This document shows positions 48,399 through 60,404 of a stretch of DNA of 64,000 bases, in pieces. A program made the translations under genes and the position numbers. The notes beneath the pieces were generated by a model. It did no database searches. It was not told where the DNA came from and saw only the letters and a program-made list of their open reading frames with translations. This DNA comes from Agromyces marinus (lineage in GTDB: Bacteria; Actinomycetota; Actinomycetes; Actinomycetales; Microbacteriaceae), in assembly GCF_021442325.1 (NCBI RefSeq), contig NZ_CP087879.1, forward strand, positions 1,798,001-1,862,000, given 5' to 3'. The first letter of the stretch is position 1. Each line of letters opens with the position of its first letter.

Positions 48399-49703
48399 TC
48401 ACCAGAACGTGCGAAGCCCGGGCGGCGGGTCGTCGTCTGGTCCGTGTCCGTCCGGGGCATCGCCGTCGCGGACGGTCGGCGCCGCGGATTCGGCGGCCGG
48501 TCGGACGAGGGTCGCCGGCTTGACGGCGCCCCGACCGAAGCGGCGGACGACCTCGTCGATCGTGCGTTCGGCGTCGCGCCAGTCCTCATCCGGATCCCAC
48601 AGCGGCGCGCCGTCGCCGGCCGCCCGCAGGTGCTCGGCACGCACGCCGATGAGCCGCACCCGACGCCCGTCGCCCACGAGGTCGGCGAGCGGGACGAGCG
48701 CCTCCTCGTATATCCGGCGGGCCACGTCGGTCGGCTCGGCGAGCGTGCGCGAGCGGGTCAGGGTCGTGAAGTCGGCGTACCTGACCTTCAGGGTCACGGT
48801 CCTCGCGAGGAGGTCGGCCCGCCGCAGTCGCACGCCGACGTCGGTCGCGAGCCGGAGCAGCTCGCGCGCGATCTCCTCGGGCTCGACGAGGTCGTGGTGG
48901 AACGTCGACTCGTGGCCGATGCTCTTCTCGACCCGGCGCGTCTCGACGTCGCGTGGATCGATGCCCGCGGCCAGGCGCGCGAGCCGCCCCGCGAGCGCCG
49001 GCCCGACCGCGCGTTCGAGCGCGTCGGCGGGCATGCCGGCGACGTCGCCGACCGTGCGCAGGCCGAGCTTGAGCAACGACTGCTCGGTGACGCGCCCGAC
49101 GCCCCAGAGCACGGAGACGGGCAGGGGATGCAGGAACGCGACCGTGTCGGCGGCCGGCACCACGAGCATGCCATCGGGCTTCGCGCGCGAGGAGGCGACC
49201 TTGGCGACGTACTTGCTCGCGGCGGCGCCGACCGAGCAGGTGAGCCCCGTTTCGTCGAGCACACGCCGCCGGATCGTCCATGCGATCTCGGCGGGGCTGC
49301 CGTGCAGCCGCCGCGCGCCGGACACGTCGAGGAACGCCTCGTCGATCGAGAGCGGTTCGACGAGCGGTGTCAGCGACCGGAAGATCTCCATGACCCTGCC
49401 CGAGTACTCGGTGTATCGACGGTAGTCGCCACGGAGCACGACGGCGTTCGGGCAGCGTCGGAGCGCGATCGACATGGGCATGGCGGAGTTCACGCCGTAC
49501 CTGCGTGCCTCGTAGCTCGCAGCCGCGACGACGCCCCGGCCGGCGGTGCCGCCGACGAGCACCGGCTTGCCCCGAAGGTCGGGCCGACGCAGCAGCTCGA
49601 CGGAGACGAAGAACGCGTCCATGTCGACGTGCAGGATCGGGGTGCCCGAGTCGTCGACCGGGCCGGTCGTGACCTGGCGCGACGAGCCGTCCTGCTTGCT
49701 CAC
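48399..49703 (-). CDS. dinB: DNA polymerase IV (Y family)
   Basis: Error-prone translesion polymerase. 434 residues. Catalytic acids in HVDMDAFFVSVE (Asp28 and Asp30 region) and in SIDEAFLDVSG; helix-hairpin-helix region near 195-225; little-finger domain to about 370. A Pro/Gly/Asp-rich tail follows, without an obvious QLSLF-type clamp motif (it ends RTFW). TAGAGT ends 6 bases before the GTG (leaderless). No LexA-type box (GAAC-N4-GTTC) seen upstream. Confidence 0.95.
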   Translation of the reverse strand: MSKQDGSSRQVTTGPVDDSGTPILHVDMDAFFVSVELLRRPDLRGKPVLVGGTAGRGVVAAASYEARRYGVNSAMPMSIALRRCPNAVVLRGDYRRYTEYSGRVMEIFRSLTPLVEPLSIDEAFLDVSGARRLHGSPAEIAWTIRRRVLDETGLTCSVGAAASKYVAKVASSRAKPDGMLVVPAADTVAFLHPLPVSVLWGVGRVTEQSLLKLGLRTVGDVAGMPADALERAVGPALAGRLARLAAGIDPRDVETRRVEKSIGHESTFHHDLVEPEEIARELLRLATDVGVRLRRADLLARTVTLKVRYADFTTLTRSRTLAEPTDVARRIYEEALVPLADLVGDGRRVRLIGVRAEHLRAAGDGAPLWDPDEDWRDAERTIDEVVRRFGRGAVKPATLVRPAAESAAPTVRDGDAPDGHGPDDDPPPGLRTFW

Positions 49704-49743
49704 GCGGGAACTCTAGCGCCGACCGCCGACACCGACCGGCGCG

Positions 49744-50397
49744 TCAGAAGCCGAAGTCGCCGAAGTCGCCGCCGAAGTCGCCGCCGAAGTCGCCACCGCC
49801 GAATCCGCCCCAGTCGCCGCCGGCATCCGCGCCGGCTGCATCGACGGAACCGGCATCCGCCGCACCGGCATCCGCACCCGCACCGGCATCCGCACCCGCA
49901 CCCTCTGCACCGGCCGCGTCGAACGCGCCCGGGCCCGGCAGGAACGCCTGCGCGATCGCCGATCCGATCACGACGCCCGCGATGGTGCCGAGCATCGAGC
50001 TGCCGACCATCGACCCGAACGACGGCGCGCCCGGGCGGCCTCCCGCGAACGCGCGTTCCATCGAACCGGGCTGGCGCAGCTCCTGGCGGGTCGCGGCACG
50101 CGCGAGCGCGGCCGGGTCGTCGGAAGCGACGGGCTCGCCCGCGGGCGCCTGCTCGGCGAGCGAACGGTAGACCTGCTGCCGCTGCTCTGGGGTGAGCTTC
50201 GCGAACGCCTCGGCGTGCACGGCCTCGACCTGCTCGGGCGGGGCTGTGCGCAGCAGGTAGCGGTAGCGCTCGATCGCGAGTTCGTCCTCGCTCAGCGGAC
50301 GCTGCTGCGGCGCGCCGGGCGCCTGACGGACAGGCGTCGGAACGGGGCGTGCAGCGCGGTCATCGCCGCCGCCGAAGAGTCGGTCCAGGAATCCCAT
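49744..50397 (-). CDS. Actinobacterial protein with a Gly/Asp/Phe-repeat C-terminus
   Basis: 217 residues. N-terminal MGFLDRLFGGG motif, then a helical domain about 45-90 (ERYRYLLRTAPPEQVEAVHAEAFAKLTPEQRQQVYRSLAEQAP) that recurs in other actinobacteria; a short hydrophobic segment (about 130-150, GTIAGVVIGSAIAQAF); then low-complexity Ala/Asp/Gly and GGDFGG repeats. Function unknown. The ATG at 50397 has GAGG upstream. Confidence 0.75.
   Translation of the reverse strand: MGFLDRLFGGGDDRAARPVPTPVRQAPGAPQQRPLSEDELAIERYRYLLRTAPPEQVEAVHAEAFAKLTPEQRQQVYRSLAEQAPAGEPVASDDPAALARAATRQELRQPGSMERAFAGGRPGAPSFGSMVGSSMLGTIAGVVIGSAIAQAFLPGPGAFDAAGAEGAGADAGAGADAGAADAGSVDAAGADAGGDWGGFGGGDFGGDFGGDFGDFGF
49746..49915. 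repeat. Tandem microrepeats in the 3' end of the Gly-rich gene
   Basis: Two repeat arrays: 12-base units around GAAGTCGCC (49746-49800, encoding GGDF) and units around ACCGGCATCCGC (49826-49915, encoding ADAGA). The second contains four copies of the recurrent heptamer. Likely to vary in length between strains. Confidence 0.7.
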
Positions 50398-50458
50398 GGT
50401 GTCCTCGCAGTGTTCGGGGTGATCCAGCGTAGGGTCGCCTGCCATGAGCGGGCTGTGA

Positions 50459-50504
50459 GCAGCGGATGCCGCGCGCGCGAGTCGCACGCCGCGGTATCCG
50501 CTGC
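50459..50504 (-). terminator. Terminator of the gatCAB operon, containing the GGATGCC motif
   Basis: GCAGCGGATGCCGCG (50459-50473), a 16-base loop and CGCGGTATCCGCTGC (50490-50504): a 15-bp stem with one G-U-type mismatch, about 12 bases past the gatB stop. Each arm includes a GGATGCC-like core. Confidence 0.7.
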
Positions 50505-50515
50505 TCGGCCTCGGG

Positions 50516-52033
50516 CTACGCGTCGCTTCCGGCGCGTTCGAGCACGAGCTCGCGTACGCGTGCGGCGTCGGCCTTGCCCTGCATGGCCTTCATGACCGCG
50601 CCGATGACGGCGCCTGCGGCCTGCACCTTGCCGTCGCGGATCTTGGCGAGCACGTCGGGCTGGGCGGCGAGCGCCTCGTCGATCGCGGCGACGAGCGCGC
50701 CGTCGTCGGAGACGACCGCGAGACCGCGGGCGTCGACGACCTCGCGCGGCGATCCCTCGCCCGCGATGACGCCCTCGAGCACCTGGCGCGCGAGGCGGTC
50801 GGTGAGGGTGCCCTCGTCGACGAGCACGGCGAGCTCGGCGACGTGCGCCGGAGTGACCAGGCCCGCGGCATCCGTACCCTGTGCGTTGGCGACGCGTGCG
50901 ATCTCGCCCGTCCACCACTTGCGGGCCGCCGCGGGACTCGCGCCCGCGTCGACCGTCTCGGCGAGCTCGTTCAGGAGGCCGCTGTTCGCGACGTCCTGGA
51001 ACTCGAGGTCGGTGAAGCCCCACTCGGCCTTGAGGCGACGACGGCGCGCGGCGGGCGGCTCGGGCAGCGCCGCACGGAGCTCCTCGATCACGGCCGGGTC
51101 GGGCACGACCGGCAGCAGGTCGGGCTCGGGGAAGTAGCGGTAGTCGTCGGCGTCTGACTTCGGCCGGCCGGGGCTGGTCTTGCCCGTGTCTTCATGCCAG
51201 TGACGCGTCTCCTGCGTGATCGTGCCGCCGGCGGCGAGGATGGCCGCCTGGCGCTGGATCTCGTAGCGGATGGCGCGCTCGACCGAACGCATCGAGTTGA
51301 CGTTCTTCGTCTCGGTGCGCGTGCCGAACTGCTCCTGACCGCGCGGGCGCAGCGAGACGTTCGCGTCGCAGCGGAGGTTGCCGCGCTCCATGCGCGCCTC
51401 GGAGATGCCGAGCGCGAGCACGATGTCGCGGATCGCGGCGACGTATGCGCGAGCGAGGGCGGGGGCATCCGCTTCGGCGCCCACGATGGGCTTCGTGACG
51501 ATCTCGACGAGCGGCACGCCGGCGCGGTTGTAGTCGACGAGGGAGTACTCGGCGCCGTGGATGCGGCCGGTCGAACCGATGTGCGTGAGCTTGCCGGCGT
51601 CCTCTTCCATGTGGGCGCGCTCGATCGCGATCTGGAAGGTGCGGCCGCCGTCGATCTCGACCTCGACGGAGCCCTCGAACGCGATCGGCTCGTCGTACTG
51701 CGAGATCTGGTAGTTCTTGCCGAGGTCGGGGTAGAAGTAGTTCTTCCGCGCGAACCGGCTCGACGGCGCGATCGAGCAGCCGAGCGCGAGCCCGAGCGCG
51801 ATCGACGAACGCACCGCGGTCGCGTTGACGACCGGGAGGGCGCCCGGCAGGCCCATGTCGACCGGCGCGACGAGCGTGTTCGGCTCGGCACCGTGGTACC
51901 GCTCGTTGGCGGGGTTCGGTGCCGGCGAGAACATCTTCGTCTCGGTGTTCAGCTCGACGTGCACCTCGAGGCCGATGACGGGTTCGAAGCGCAGCAGCGC
52001 GTCGTCGAAGTCCATGAGTTCTACGTGGGCCAT
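50516..52033 (-). CDS. gatB: Asp-tRNA(Asn)/Glu-tRNA(Gln) amidotransferase subunit B
   Basis: 505 residues. GatB/E kinase-like fold with [21 protein letters not shown] near the N-terminus, the conserved [17 protein letters not shown], and a C-terminal YqeY-like tail domain. Phosphorylates the tRNA-bound Glu/Asp before amidation. The start overlaps the gatA stop by one base (TGATG). Last gene of gatC-gatA-gatB. Confidence 0.96.
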   Translation of the reverse strand: MAHVELMDFDDALLRFEPVIGLEVHVELNTETKMFSPAPNPANERYHGAEPNTLVAPVDMGLPGALPVVNATAVRSSIALGLALGCSIAPSSRFARKNYFYPDLGKNYQISQYDEPIAFEGSVEVEIDGGRTFQIAIERAHMEEDAGKLTHIGSTGRIHGAEYSLVDYNRAGVPLVEIVTKPIVGAEADAPALARAYVAAIRDIVLALGISEARMERGNLRCDANVSLRPRGQEQFGTRTETKNVNSMRSVERAIRYEIQRQAAILAAGGTITQETRHWHEDTGKTSPGRPKSDADDYRYFPEPDLLPVVPDPAVIEELRAALPEPPAARRRRLKAEWGFTDLEFQDVANSGLLNELAETVDAGASPAAARKWWTGEIARVANAQGTDAAGLVTPAHVAELAVLVDEGTLTDRLARQVLEGVIAGEGSPREVVDARGLAVVSDDGALVAAIDEALAAQPDVLAKIRDGKVQAAGAVIGAVMKAMQGKADAARVRELVLERAGSDA

Positions 52034-53562
52034 CAGAGCACGCCCTCCTCGGTCGCCGTGAGTTCATGGGTGGACAGGTCGGGCGCCTGCGCGAGCAGCG
52101 GGCCGCCCCAGCGGTCGACGAGCAGCGCCTCGAGCGCGCCGCCGACGTTGTAGAGGCGGGCGTCCTCGCGCGCGGGCGCGAGGAACTGGATGCCGACGGG
52201 CAGGCCGTCCTCCGGCGCGAGCCCGGACGGCACGGAGATGCCGGGAACGCCCGCGAGGTTCGCGGGGATCGTCGCGACGTCGTTGAGGTACATCGCGAGC
52301 GGGTCGGCGAGCTTCTCGCCGAACTTGAACGCGGTCGTCGGCGCCGTCGGCGTGGCGAGCACGTCGACCTCGGCGAACGCGTTCGCGAAGTCCTGCTGCA
52401 CGAGCGTGCGCACCTTCTGCGCGCTGCCGTAGTAGGCGTCGTAGTAGCCGGCCGAGAGTGCGTAGGTGCCGAGGATGATGCGGCGCTTGACCTCTGGCCC
52501 GAAGCCCGCTTCGCGCGTGGCCGCCATGACCTCTTCGACTGTCCCGCCGCCGTCGGGCGTGACGCGCAGGCCGAAGCGGACGGAGTCGAACTTCGCGAGG
52601 TTCGAGGACGCCTCGGCGGGCAGGATCAGGTAGTACGCGGCGATCGAGTACTCGAAGTTCGGTGCGCTGACCTCGACGATCTCGGCGCCGTTCGCGGCGA
52701 GCAGGTCGAGCGCTTCGTGGAAGCGCTGGCGGACGCCGGCCTGGAACCCGTCGGAGTCGAGCTCCTTCACGACGCCGATGCGCAGCCCCGAGACATCCGC
52801 TCGCCGCACCGCGTCGGCCATCGACGGCCACGGGTCGGGGATGGAGGTCTGGTCGTGCGGGTCGTGCCCGGCGATGACGTCGTGCAGGAGTGCCGCGTCG
52901 AGCACGGTGCGGCTGACGGGGCCGACCTGGTCGAGGCTCGATGCGAGCGCGATCGAACCGTACCGGCTGACGCCGCCGTAGGTTGGCTTGATGCCAACCG
53001 TGCCGGTGACGTGCGCGGGCTGGCGGATCGACCCGCCTGTGTCGCTGCCGAGGGCGAGCGGCGCTTCGAACGCGGCGACCGCTGCGGCGGACCCGCCGCC
53101 GGACCCGCCGGGGATGCGCTCGAGGTCCCACGGGTTGTGCGTCGGACCGTACGCGGAGTGCTCGGTGGAGGAGCCCATCGCGAACTCGTCCATGTTGGTC
53201 TTGCCGAGCGGGATCATGCCGGCCTCGCGGACCTTGCGGACCGGGGTCGCGTCGTACGGCGGGATCCAGCCCTCGAGGATCCGCGAGCCGGAGGTCGAGG
53301 GCATGCCCTCGGTCACGAGCACGTCCTTGACGGCGATGGGCACGCCCGCGAGCGGGCCGAGCTCGTCGCCAGCAGCGCGGCGGCGGTCGATCTCGGCGGC
53401 GGTCTCGAGCGCCTGCTCGTTGACGTGGAGGAACGCGTGCACGGCGCCGTCGACCGCGCTGATGCGGTCGAGGTGCGCCTTGGTGGCCTCGACGGCGGAG
53501 ACCTCGCCGGAGGCGAGCTTGTCGGCGAGGTCGGCGGCGGTCAGCCGGATGATCTCGCTCAC
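52033..53562 (-). CDS. gatA: Asp-tRNA(Asn)/Glu-tRNA(Gln) amidotransferase subunit A
   Basis: 509 residues, amidase signature family. Catalytic Lys in [16 protein letters not shown], Ser in the [32 protein letters not shown] stretch with the second Ser. Produces ammonia from Gln for transamidation. GTG start overlaps the gatC stop by 4 bases. Co-translated with gatC and gatB. Confidence 0.97.
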   Translation of the reverse strand: MSEIIRLTAADLADKLASGEVSAVEATKAHLDRISAVDGAVHAFLHVNEQALETAAEIDRRRAAGDELGPLAGVPIAVKDVLVTEGMPSTSGSRILEGWIPPYDATPVRKVREAGMIPLGKTNMDEFAMGSSTEHSAYGPTHNPWDLERIPGGSGGGSAAAVAAFEAPLALGSDTGGSIRQPAHVTGTVGIKPTYGGVSRYGSIALASSLDQVGPVSRTVLDAALLHDVIAGHDPHDQTSIPDPWPSMADAVRRADVSGLRIGVVKELDSDGFQAGVRQRFHEALDLLAANGAEIVEVSAPNFEYSIAAYYLILPAEASSNLAKFDSVRFGLRVTPDGGGTVEEVMAATREAGFGPEVKRRIILGTYALSAGYYDAYYGSAQKVRTLVQQDFANAFAEVDVLATPTAPTTAFKFGEKLADPLAMYLNDVATIPANLAGVPGISVPSGLAPEDGLPVGIQFLAPAREDARLYNVGGALEALLVDRWGGPLLAQAPDLSTHELTATEEGVL

Positions 53563-53858
53563 TGCTCCTCCCCCAGGATCGCGGAGACGACGAAGCGCGT
53601 GCCGTCGTGCTCGGGCGCGCCCGAGAGCACCTGCTCGACGGTGAGCACGTCGGAGGGGACGTCTGCTCGCAGCGGGTTGTGCAGCGGGATCGGGTGGCTG
53701 GTGGGCACCACGTCGGGCGTGGCCACCTCGCTCACCTTCTCGACCGCGTGCATGATCTGGCCGAGCTCGGTCGTGAGGTGGCCGATCTCTTCTTCCGTGA
53801 GCGCGATGCGGGCGAGGTTCGCGAGGTGCGCGACCTGCTCGGCGCTGATTTCAGACAT
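53559..53858 (-). CDS. gatC: Asp-tRNA(Asn)/Glu-tRNA(Gln) amidotransferase subunit C
   Basis: 99 residues; [35 protein letters not shown] then a PxxHP-type belt segment that wraps GatA/GatB. Stabilises GatA. ATG with CGGAG site; TAGAAT about 35 bases upstream gives the operon a promoter separate from ligA. Confidence 0.95.
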   Translation of the reverse strand: MSEISAEQVAHLANLARIALTEEEIGHLTTELGQIMHAVEKVSEVATPDVVPTSHPIPLHNPLRADVPSDVLTVEQVLSGAPEHDGTRFVVSAILGEEQ

Positions 53859-53930
53859 GCTGCTCCGTCGTGTGGGGATGGGATCGTTCGATTCTATCGG
53901 GGCGGATGCCGCGGGCCCGGGGCCTCCGGG

Positions 53931-56300
<2,370 letters not shown>

Positions 56301-56337
56301 CTAGGGATGCCCTCGGACACGCGATCGGCGGCGGCGG

Positions 56338-56584
56338 TCACATTCGGCGGTCGCCAGCAGTCGGTGCCGAGGGTGGCGCCGGCGCGGCCCCAAGCAGCTC
56401 ATCGACGCGCCCGGCGATGGGTTCGCGCCCGGCGAAGAGCGCACCCCTCGGCCGCGGTCGTGCAGCGGGCAGCAGAGTCCGGCGAACCGCCCGTCGGATG
56501 ACTTCGGCCCGTGACATGCCCAGCCGCGCCGCCTCGACGGCGATCGCGCTCGAGGTCATCAGGCAAGAACAACGTCGTCCTCAT
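56338..56584 (-). pseudogene. Frameshifted CopG/ribbon-helix-helix antitoxin
   Basis: The ATG at 56584 starts MRTTLFLPDDL, the DNA-binding strand of CopG-type antitoxins, but reading then shifts: the expected continuation SAIAVEAARLGMSRAEVIRRAVRRTLL is in the next frame. This is consistent with a 2-base deletion after the DDL codons. The remaining 73-residue frame starts at an internal ATG (56559) and lacks the strand. A perfect leaderless -10 (TACGAT) and a palindrome sit just upstream of the original ATG. No PIN toxin follows. Confidence 0.75.
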
Positions 56585-56592
56585 CCACCCAT

Positions 56593-56610
56593 CGTACGAA
56601 CGACCGTACG
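56593..56610. promoter_or_regulatory. Palindromic operator/promoter of the broken antitoxin
   Basis: CGTACG, 6-base spacer, CGTACG overlaps the TACGAT -10 (56596-56591) that ends 6 bases before the ATG at 56584. Typical layout for autoregulation by a ribbon-helix-helix antitoxin. Confidence 0.6.
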
Positions 56611-56632
56611 GCGGCCGACCTCCGGTGGGGAC

Positions 56633-56875
56633 TCACAGGGTGTCGAAGTAGTCCTCGTCGACCTTGTAGAGCGTCACGGTCTGGTCGGGCTGTACGCCGA
56701 CGCCGTGCCTGAGCATGAGCTCGGCGAGCCGCTTTCCGTCGATGAGTTCGATGCGCTTGTTGACCCGCTCCGCCTCGTCGCGTTCGAAGTACTCCACTAC
56801 GCGTTGCCAGTCCAGAAACTGGGCCGCGTGCCGTGTCCACGTCGTGCGCGTCGACGGATGCTGCTCGGTTAGCAT
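56633..56875 (-). pseudogene. C-terminal fragment of an Mrr-type restriction endonuclease
   Basis: The last ~50 codons (AERVNKRIELIDGKRLAELM, then a VGVQ segment, then KVDEDYFD) match the C-terminal end of Mrr catalytic-domain proteins, which cut modified DNA. The catalytic core (ID..QxK) is absent and the preceding ~30 codons do not look like Mrr. A remnant of a deleted restriction gene. Confidence 0.7.
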
Positions 56876-56927
56876 GCACAGCCACTCCACCCCAAGACTT
56901 GAGACAATCGCCGCTATCCTGAGTCGC

Positions 56928-57248
56928 ATGGCCACCGTATCGCCAGCGGCCGCGACCAAACGGGCCGCGCTCGTCGCCCACCGCGAGGAACTCGATGCAG
57001 TGCTTCGCCGATACGGCGCGCTCAACGCACGGTTGTTCGGATCGGTGGCCCGCGGTGATGCGGACGACGCGAGCGACGTCGACATCCTGGTCGACCTGGA
57101 TCCCGATGGCGGGAACCCATTGCTCCGCGTGGCCGGCATCGGCGAGGAGTTCAGCCGCATCCTCGGGGCCCGAGTCGATGTGGTGACACCGCCGCTCTTG
57201 CGCGACCCGGTCTCAGCGACCGCGATGGCGGACGCGGTCGCCCTGTGA
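56928..57248 (+). CDS. mntA: MntA-type nucleotidyltransferase (antitoxin)
   Basis: 106 residues. Minimal nucleotidyltransferase motif GS-x10-DxD: G38 S39 ... D50 V D52 (LFGSVARGDADDASDVDILVD), plus the later VDVVTPPLL. In known MntA-HepT pairs MntA polyadenylylates HepT and blocks its RNase activity. TATCCT ends 7 bases before the ATG (leaderless), and CAAGACTTG lies just upstream. The stop overlaps hepT by 4 bases. Confidence 0.88.
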   Translation: MATVSPAAATKRAALVAHREELDAVLRRYGALNARLFGSVARGDADDASDVDILVDLDPDGGNPLLRVAGIGEEFSRILGARVDVVTPPLLRDPVSATAMADAVAL

Positions 57249-57583
57249 GCCGTTCAGCCGACGAACGCATCGCCGACATCCTCGCTGCGATCGATCGATG
57301 CTTGACCTACCGGCAGTTCCTCGATCAGACGAACGACACCCAGGCCGCAATGGCGTACGACGCCGTCCTCCGCAACCTTGCGGTGATCGGTGAGGCAGTG
57401 CGCACGTTGCCCGCCGAGTTCACCGCTTCGATGCCGAACGTTCCATGGGCCGCGATCGCGGGACTCCGGAACGTCGTGATCCACGAGTACTTCCGCGTTG
57501 ATTCGTCGCTCATCATCGATATCGTCGATAGCCAACTCGCGCCACTTGCCGCACAGCTGCGGCGTGTCCCGCTCAGCGACTGA
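57245..57583 (+). CDS. hepT: HepT-type HEPN ribonuclease toxin (DUF86)
   Basis: 112 residues, all-helical HEPN fold. Catalytic motif R75-x4-H80-x-Y82 (RNVVIHEYF); the Tyr is the AMPylation site in characterised HepT proteins. GTG start inside the mntA stop (GTGA), so the pair is translated together, with the antitoxin first. Confidence 0.88.
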   Translation: MSRSADERIADILAAIDRCLTYRQFLDQTNDTQAAMAYDAVLRNLAVIGEAVRTLPAEFTASMPNVPWAAIAGLRNVVIHEYFRVDSSLIIDIVDSQLAPLAAQLRRVPLSD

Positions 57584-57629
57584 CTACCGCCTCGAACACC
57601 TCGGCAGCGAAACGACGGGCGCGCCGGAG

Positions 57630-58811
57630 CTATCCGTGCCGACGCCGCGCCCGCGCACCGAACGCGTCGAGCGCGTCGAGCACGTCGGTCGCCTGCCAGA
57701 TGCGGTTGCGGTTGCCCGCGCTGATCTGGGTGAGCACGCCCACGTCGACGAGTCGATCGATCGCGGCCTGAGCGGCGACCGCCGACACGTCGAGGCTCGC
57801 GGCGAGTGTTCTCGTGTTCACGACCGGCTGCTGGAGCAGGAATCGCATCGCGCGGTGCACCGACGAGTGGCTGCGGGCGGTGACCTTCGTATCCCATCCT
57901 TCCGCGATGGCCCGCAGCTCCTCGACCAGGGTCCTTCCGTTGCGGACGGCGGCGAACGACGCCTCGGCGACCGCGATGACGATCGCGTCCGGTCGGCCGC
58001 GACGGTACTCGGTGAGGGCCCGGAAGTATGCGTCGGTGTCGGCGAGCAGCCCCGCGGAGACCGGCACTGTGACGTTCCTCGTCAGCCGGTGGTGCCGGAG
58101 CATGCTGTGCAGCAGCGCCCGCCCCGTCCTGCCGTTGCCGTCGGGGAAGGGGTGGATCGTCTCGAATTGGGCGTGCGCGATCGCCGCGTGCGCGAGCACC
58201 GGGATGTCGGTGCGCCGGGCGAACTCGACCAGGTCGGCCATGAGCGCCGGCACCCGATCGTGGTGGGGTGGGACGAAGGATGCCGCGTGCGGCGAGATCC
58301 CTCCCCCACCGACCCAGACCTGCTCGCTGCGCCAGGCGCCGACGTATCCGGGTGCGCTCTCACGCAGCAGCGCGTCCTGCATGGCGAGGATCGAGGCTTC
58401 GTCGATGCGGTCGGCGAGGTCGAGCGCGGCCTGCATCGCGGTGACGTTCGCGACGACCAGCCGCGCGTTCGGGGAGCGTGATCTGCCGAGCTCGGCGAGG
58501 GCGAGTTGCTTCGCACTCGCGGTGACATGCTCGATCTCGGAACTGGATGCCGACTCGGTCCGCAGCAGGATCGACGCGAACGGCGCGGCGATCACCCCCG
58601 ACTCGGCGTCGAACCGGGCCAGTTCCGCACTGGCATCGTCGGCGATCGCGAGCGTTTCCGCGGCGAGCTCGACCGCCGCGTCGGCGATCAGTGGAGGGAC
58701 GGCAGCCTCGTAGTCGCCGTGGGCCGCCCTGAGCGCGCGCCGCGAGGCAACCTCGTCGCCCGATCGTTGCCAGGGGCGAGGCTCGTACGCAACCGCAGGC
58801 CACGTTGGCAT
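57630..58811 (-). CDS. Fic-domain protein with winged-helix C-terminus
   Basis: 393 residues. Fic motif HPFPDGNGRTGR (220-231). An inhibitory-helix-like segment (SSSEIEH, about 89-95) resembles class II motifs SxxxE(G/N) but has His where Gly/Asn is usual. The C-terminal region (about 320-385) looks like a winged helix, as in many actinobacterial Fic proteins. Could AMPylate target proteins or act as a toxin. The ATG at 58811 is preferred to the GTG at 58817 because TATGAT ends 6 bases upstream (leaderless). Confidence 0.88.
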   Translation of the reverse strand: MPTWPAVAYEPRPWQRSGDEVASRRALRAAHGDYEAAVPPLIADAAVELAAETLAIADDASAELARFDAESGVIAAPFASILLRTESASSSEIEHVTASAKQLALAELGRSRSPNARLVVANVTAMQAALDLADRIDEASILAMQDALLRESAPGYVGAWRSEQVWVGGGGISPHAASFVPPHHDRVPALMADLVEFARRTDIPVLAHAAIAHAQFETIHPFPDGNGRTGRALLHSMLRHHRLTRNVTVPVSAGLLADTDAYFRALTEYRRGRPDAIVIAVAEASFAAVRNGRTLVEELRAIAEGWDTKVTARSHSSVHRAMRFLLQQPVVNTRTLAASLDVSAVAAQAAIDRLVDVGVLTQISAGNRNRIWQATDVLDALDAFGARARRRHG

Positions 58812-58824
58812 GCGCACATCATAA

Positions 58825-58848
58825 CAAAGCTAAAGGGAGAAAGCTTTG
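58825..58848. promoter_or_regulatory. AT-rich inverted repeat upstream of fic
   Basis: CAAAGCT, 10-base spacer, AGCTTTG directly upstream of the TATGAT -10 (58823-58818) of the fic gene. The position would cover the -35 region and suggests autoregulation or a transcription factor site. AT-rich relative to the flanks. Confidence 0.5.
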
Positions 58849-59086
58849 GTATGGCTGGCCGAGGTGGTTCGCAGCCCTGCCTGCGGGCAACGCCTCAACC
58901 CGTGGTGGATGCGGTGCTGGGAGTCGACACCGATCGTCGGGTGCGCGGATTCGCGTCAGGTGCGCGAATGCGGGCCCGCGCACCGGTCGCGAAATCGCGC
59001 ACTCGGCGGTACCGGCGGCGCGGTGCCGACCGCACGCGCCGGCGAACGGCGCGCCGCATCGACCAGGCCCGGGTCGGGCGCGAAGC

Positions 59087-60226
59087 TCAGGCGTCGACCG
59101 GCACCGCGCTGACCGTGCGGTCGATCGTGCACTGACCGAGCACGCGCGTGCCGACGTACACGACCGCGGTCTGCCCGGGAGCGACGCCGGTGAGCGGCGC
59201 GTCGGGGGTGATGACGAGTTCGGCGGAGCCGGCGGCATCCGTTTCGATCTTCGCGACCGCGGGCACCGGGTCGGCATGCGCGCGGATCTGCACCTCGCAG
59301 GCGAACTCGTCGCCGTCGGCGGCGACGTAGCCGGATGCCACGGGGTCGGCGCCCGCCCACGAGAAGCGGGATCCGGCGATGAGGCCCACCGCGAGGGCCT
59401 CCTTCGGGCCGACGACGACGGTGCGTTCCTTCGGGCGCACCTCGAGCACGAAGCGGGGCTTGCCGTCGGGCGCGGGCGTGCCGAGCCTCAGGCCACGGCG
59501 CTGCCCGACGGTGTAGGCATGCGCGCCCTCGTGCTCGCCGACGACGGCTCCGGTGCGGTCGACGATCTCGCCCGGCGCGGTGCCGACCTTCTCGGCGAGC
59601 CAGCCCTTCGTGTCGCCGTCCGAGATGAAGCAGATGTCGTACGAGTCGGGCTTGTTCGCGACCGACAGGCCGCGGCGCGCGGCCTCTTCGCGCACGAGCG
59701 CCTTCGACGGGGTGTCGCCGAGGGGGAACATCGCGTGCGCGAGCTGCTCGGTCGTGAGCACGCCCAGAACGTACGACTGGTCCTTCGCCTCGGCGGACGC
59801 GCGGTGCAGTTCGCGGTTGCCCGCGGCATCCGTCACGATCTTCGCGTAGTGGCCGGTGACGACCGCGTCGAACCCGAGCGCGAGCGCCTTCTCGAGCAGC
59901 GCCGCGAACTTGATGCGCTCGTTGCAGCGCATGCACGGGTTCGGGGTGCGCCCCGCGGAGTACTCGGCGATGAAGTCGTCGACGACGTCGGCCTTGAACC
60001 GCTCGGAGAAGTCCCACACGTAGTACGGGATGCCGAGCAGGTTCGCGGCGCGCTGCGCATCCATCGAGTCCTCGATCGTGCAACAGCCGCGGCTGCCCGT
60101 GCGCAGCGTGCCCGGCATGCGGCTGAGCGCGAGGTGCACACCGACGACATCGTGGCCGGCCTCGACGGCGCGCGCCGCCGCGACGGCGCTGTCGACGCCG
60201 CCGCTCATCGCTGCCAGAACCCGCAT
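59087..60226 (-). CDS. mnmA: tRNA-specific 2-thiouridylase
   Basis: Makes 2-thiouridine at position 34 of tRNA-Lys, -Glu and -Gln. 379 residues. PP-loop [11 protein letters not shown] (8-18), nucleophile Cys in [10 protein letters not shown], second Cys in [24 protein letters not shown] ends 7 bases before the ATG (leaderless). Sulfur probably comes from the cysteine desulfurase encoded upstream on the same strand. Confidence 0.97.
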   Translation of the reverse strand: MRVLAAMSGGVDSAVAAARAVEAGHDVVGVHLALSRMPGTLRTGSRGCCTIEDSMDAQRAANLLGIPYYVWDFSERFKADVVDDFIAEYSAGRTPNPCMRCNERIKFAALLEKALALGFDAVVTGHYAKIVTDAAGNRELHRASAEAKDQSYVLGVLTTEQLAHAMFPLGDTPSKALVREEAARRGLSVANKPDSYDICFISDGDTKGWLAEKVGTAPGEIVDRTGAVVGEHEGAHAYTVGQRRGLRLGTPAPDGKPRFVLEVRPKERTVVVGPKEALAVGLIAGSRFSWAGADPVASGYVAADGDEFACEVQIRAHADPVPAVAKIETDAAGSAELVITPDAPLTGVAPGQTAVVYVGTRVLGQCTIDRTVSAVPVDA

Positions 60227-60404
60227 GGGTTCCAGTCTACGAGCCGGGTCCTGAGCGCGGGCCGAGCGGATGCCGCGGGCGGGCCCCTTCACGGTCGTAG
60301 CCGAGGCCCAGCCAACCCATCATCCGAAGAGCTCCTTTGCACGCCGCAGCTTGAGCTTGGGTCTGCCCCGGTCCCCACGTTGCTACGACGACTTGACACT
60401 GCCG

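Noticed and set aside
58851..59086. Possible small gene between fic and mnmA
   Set aside because: Several short frames exist, but none has a ribosome site, -10 spacing or recognisable protein; I see nothing supportable.
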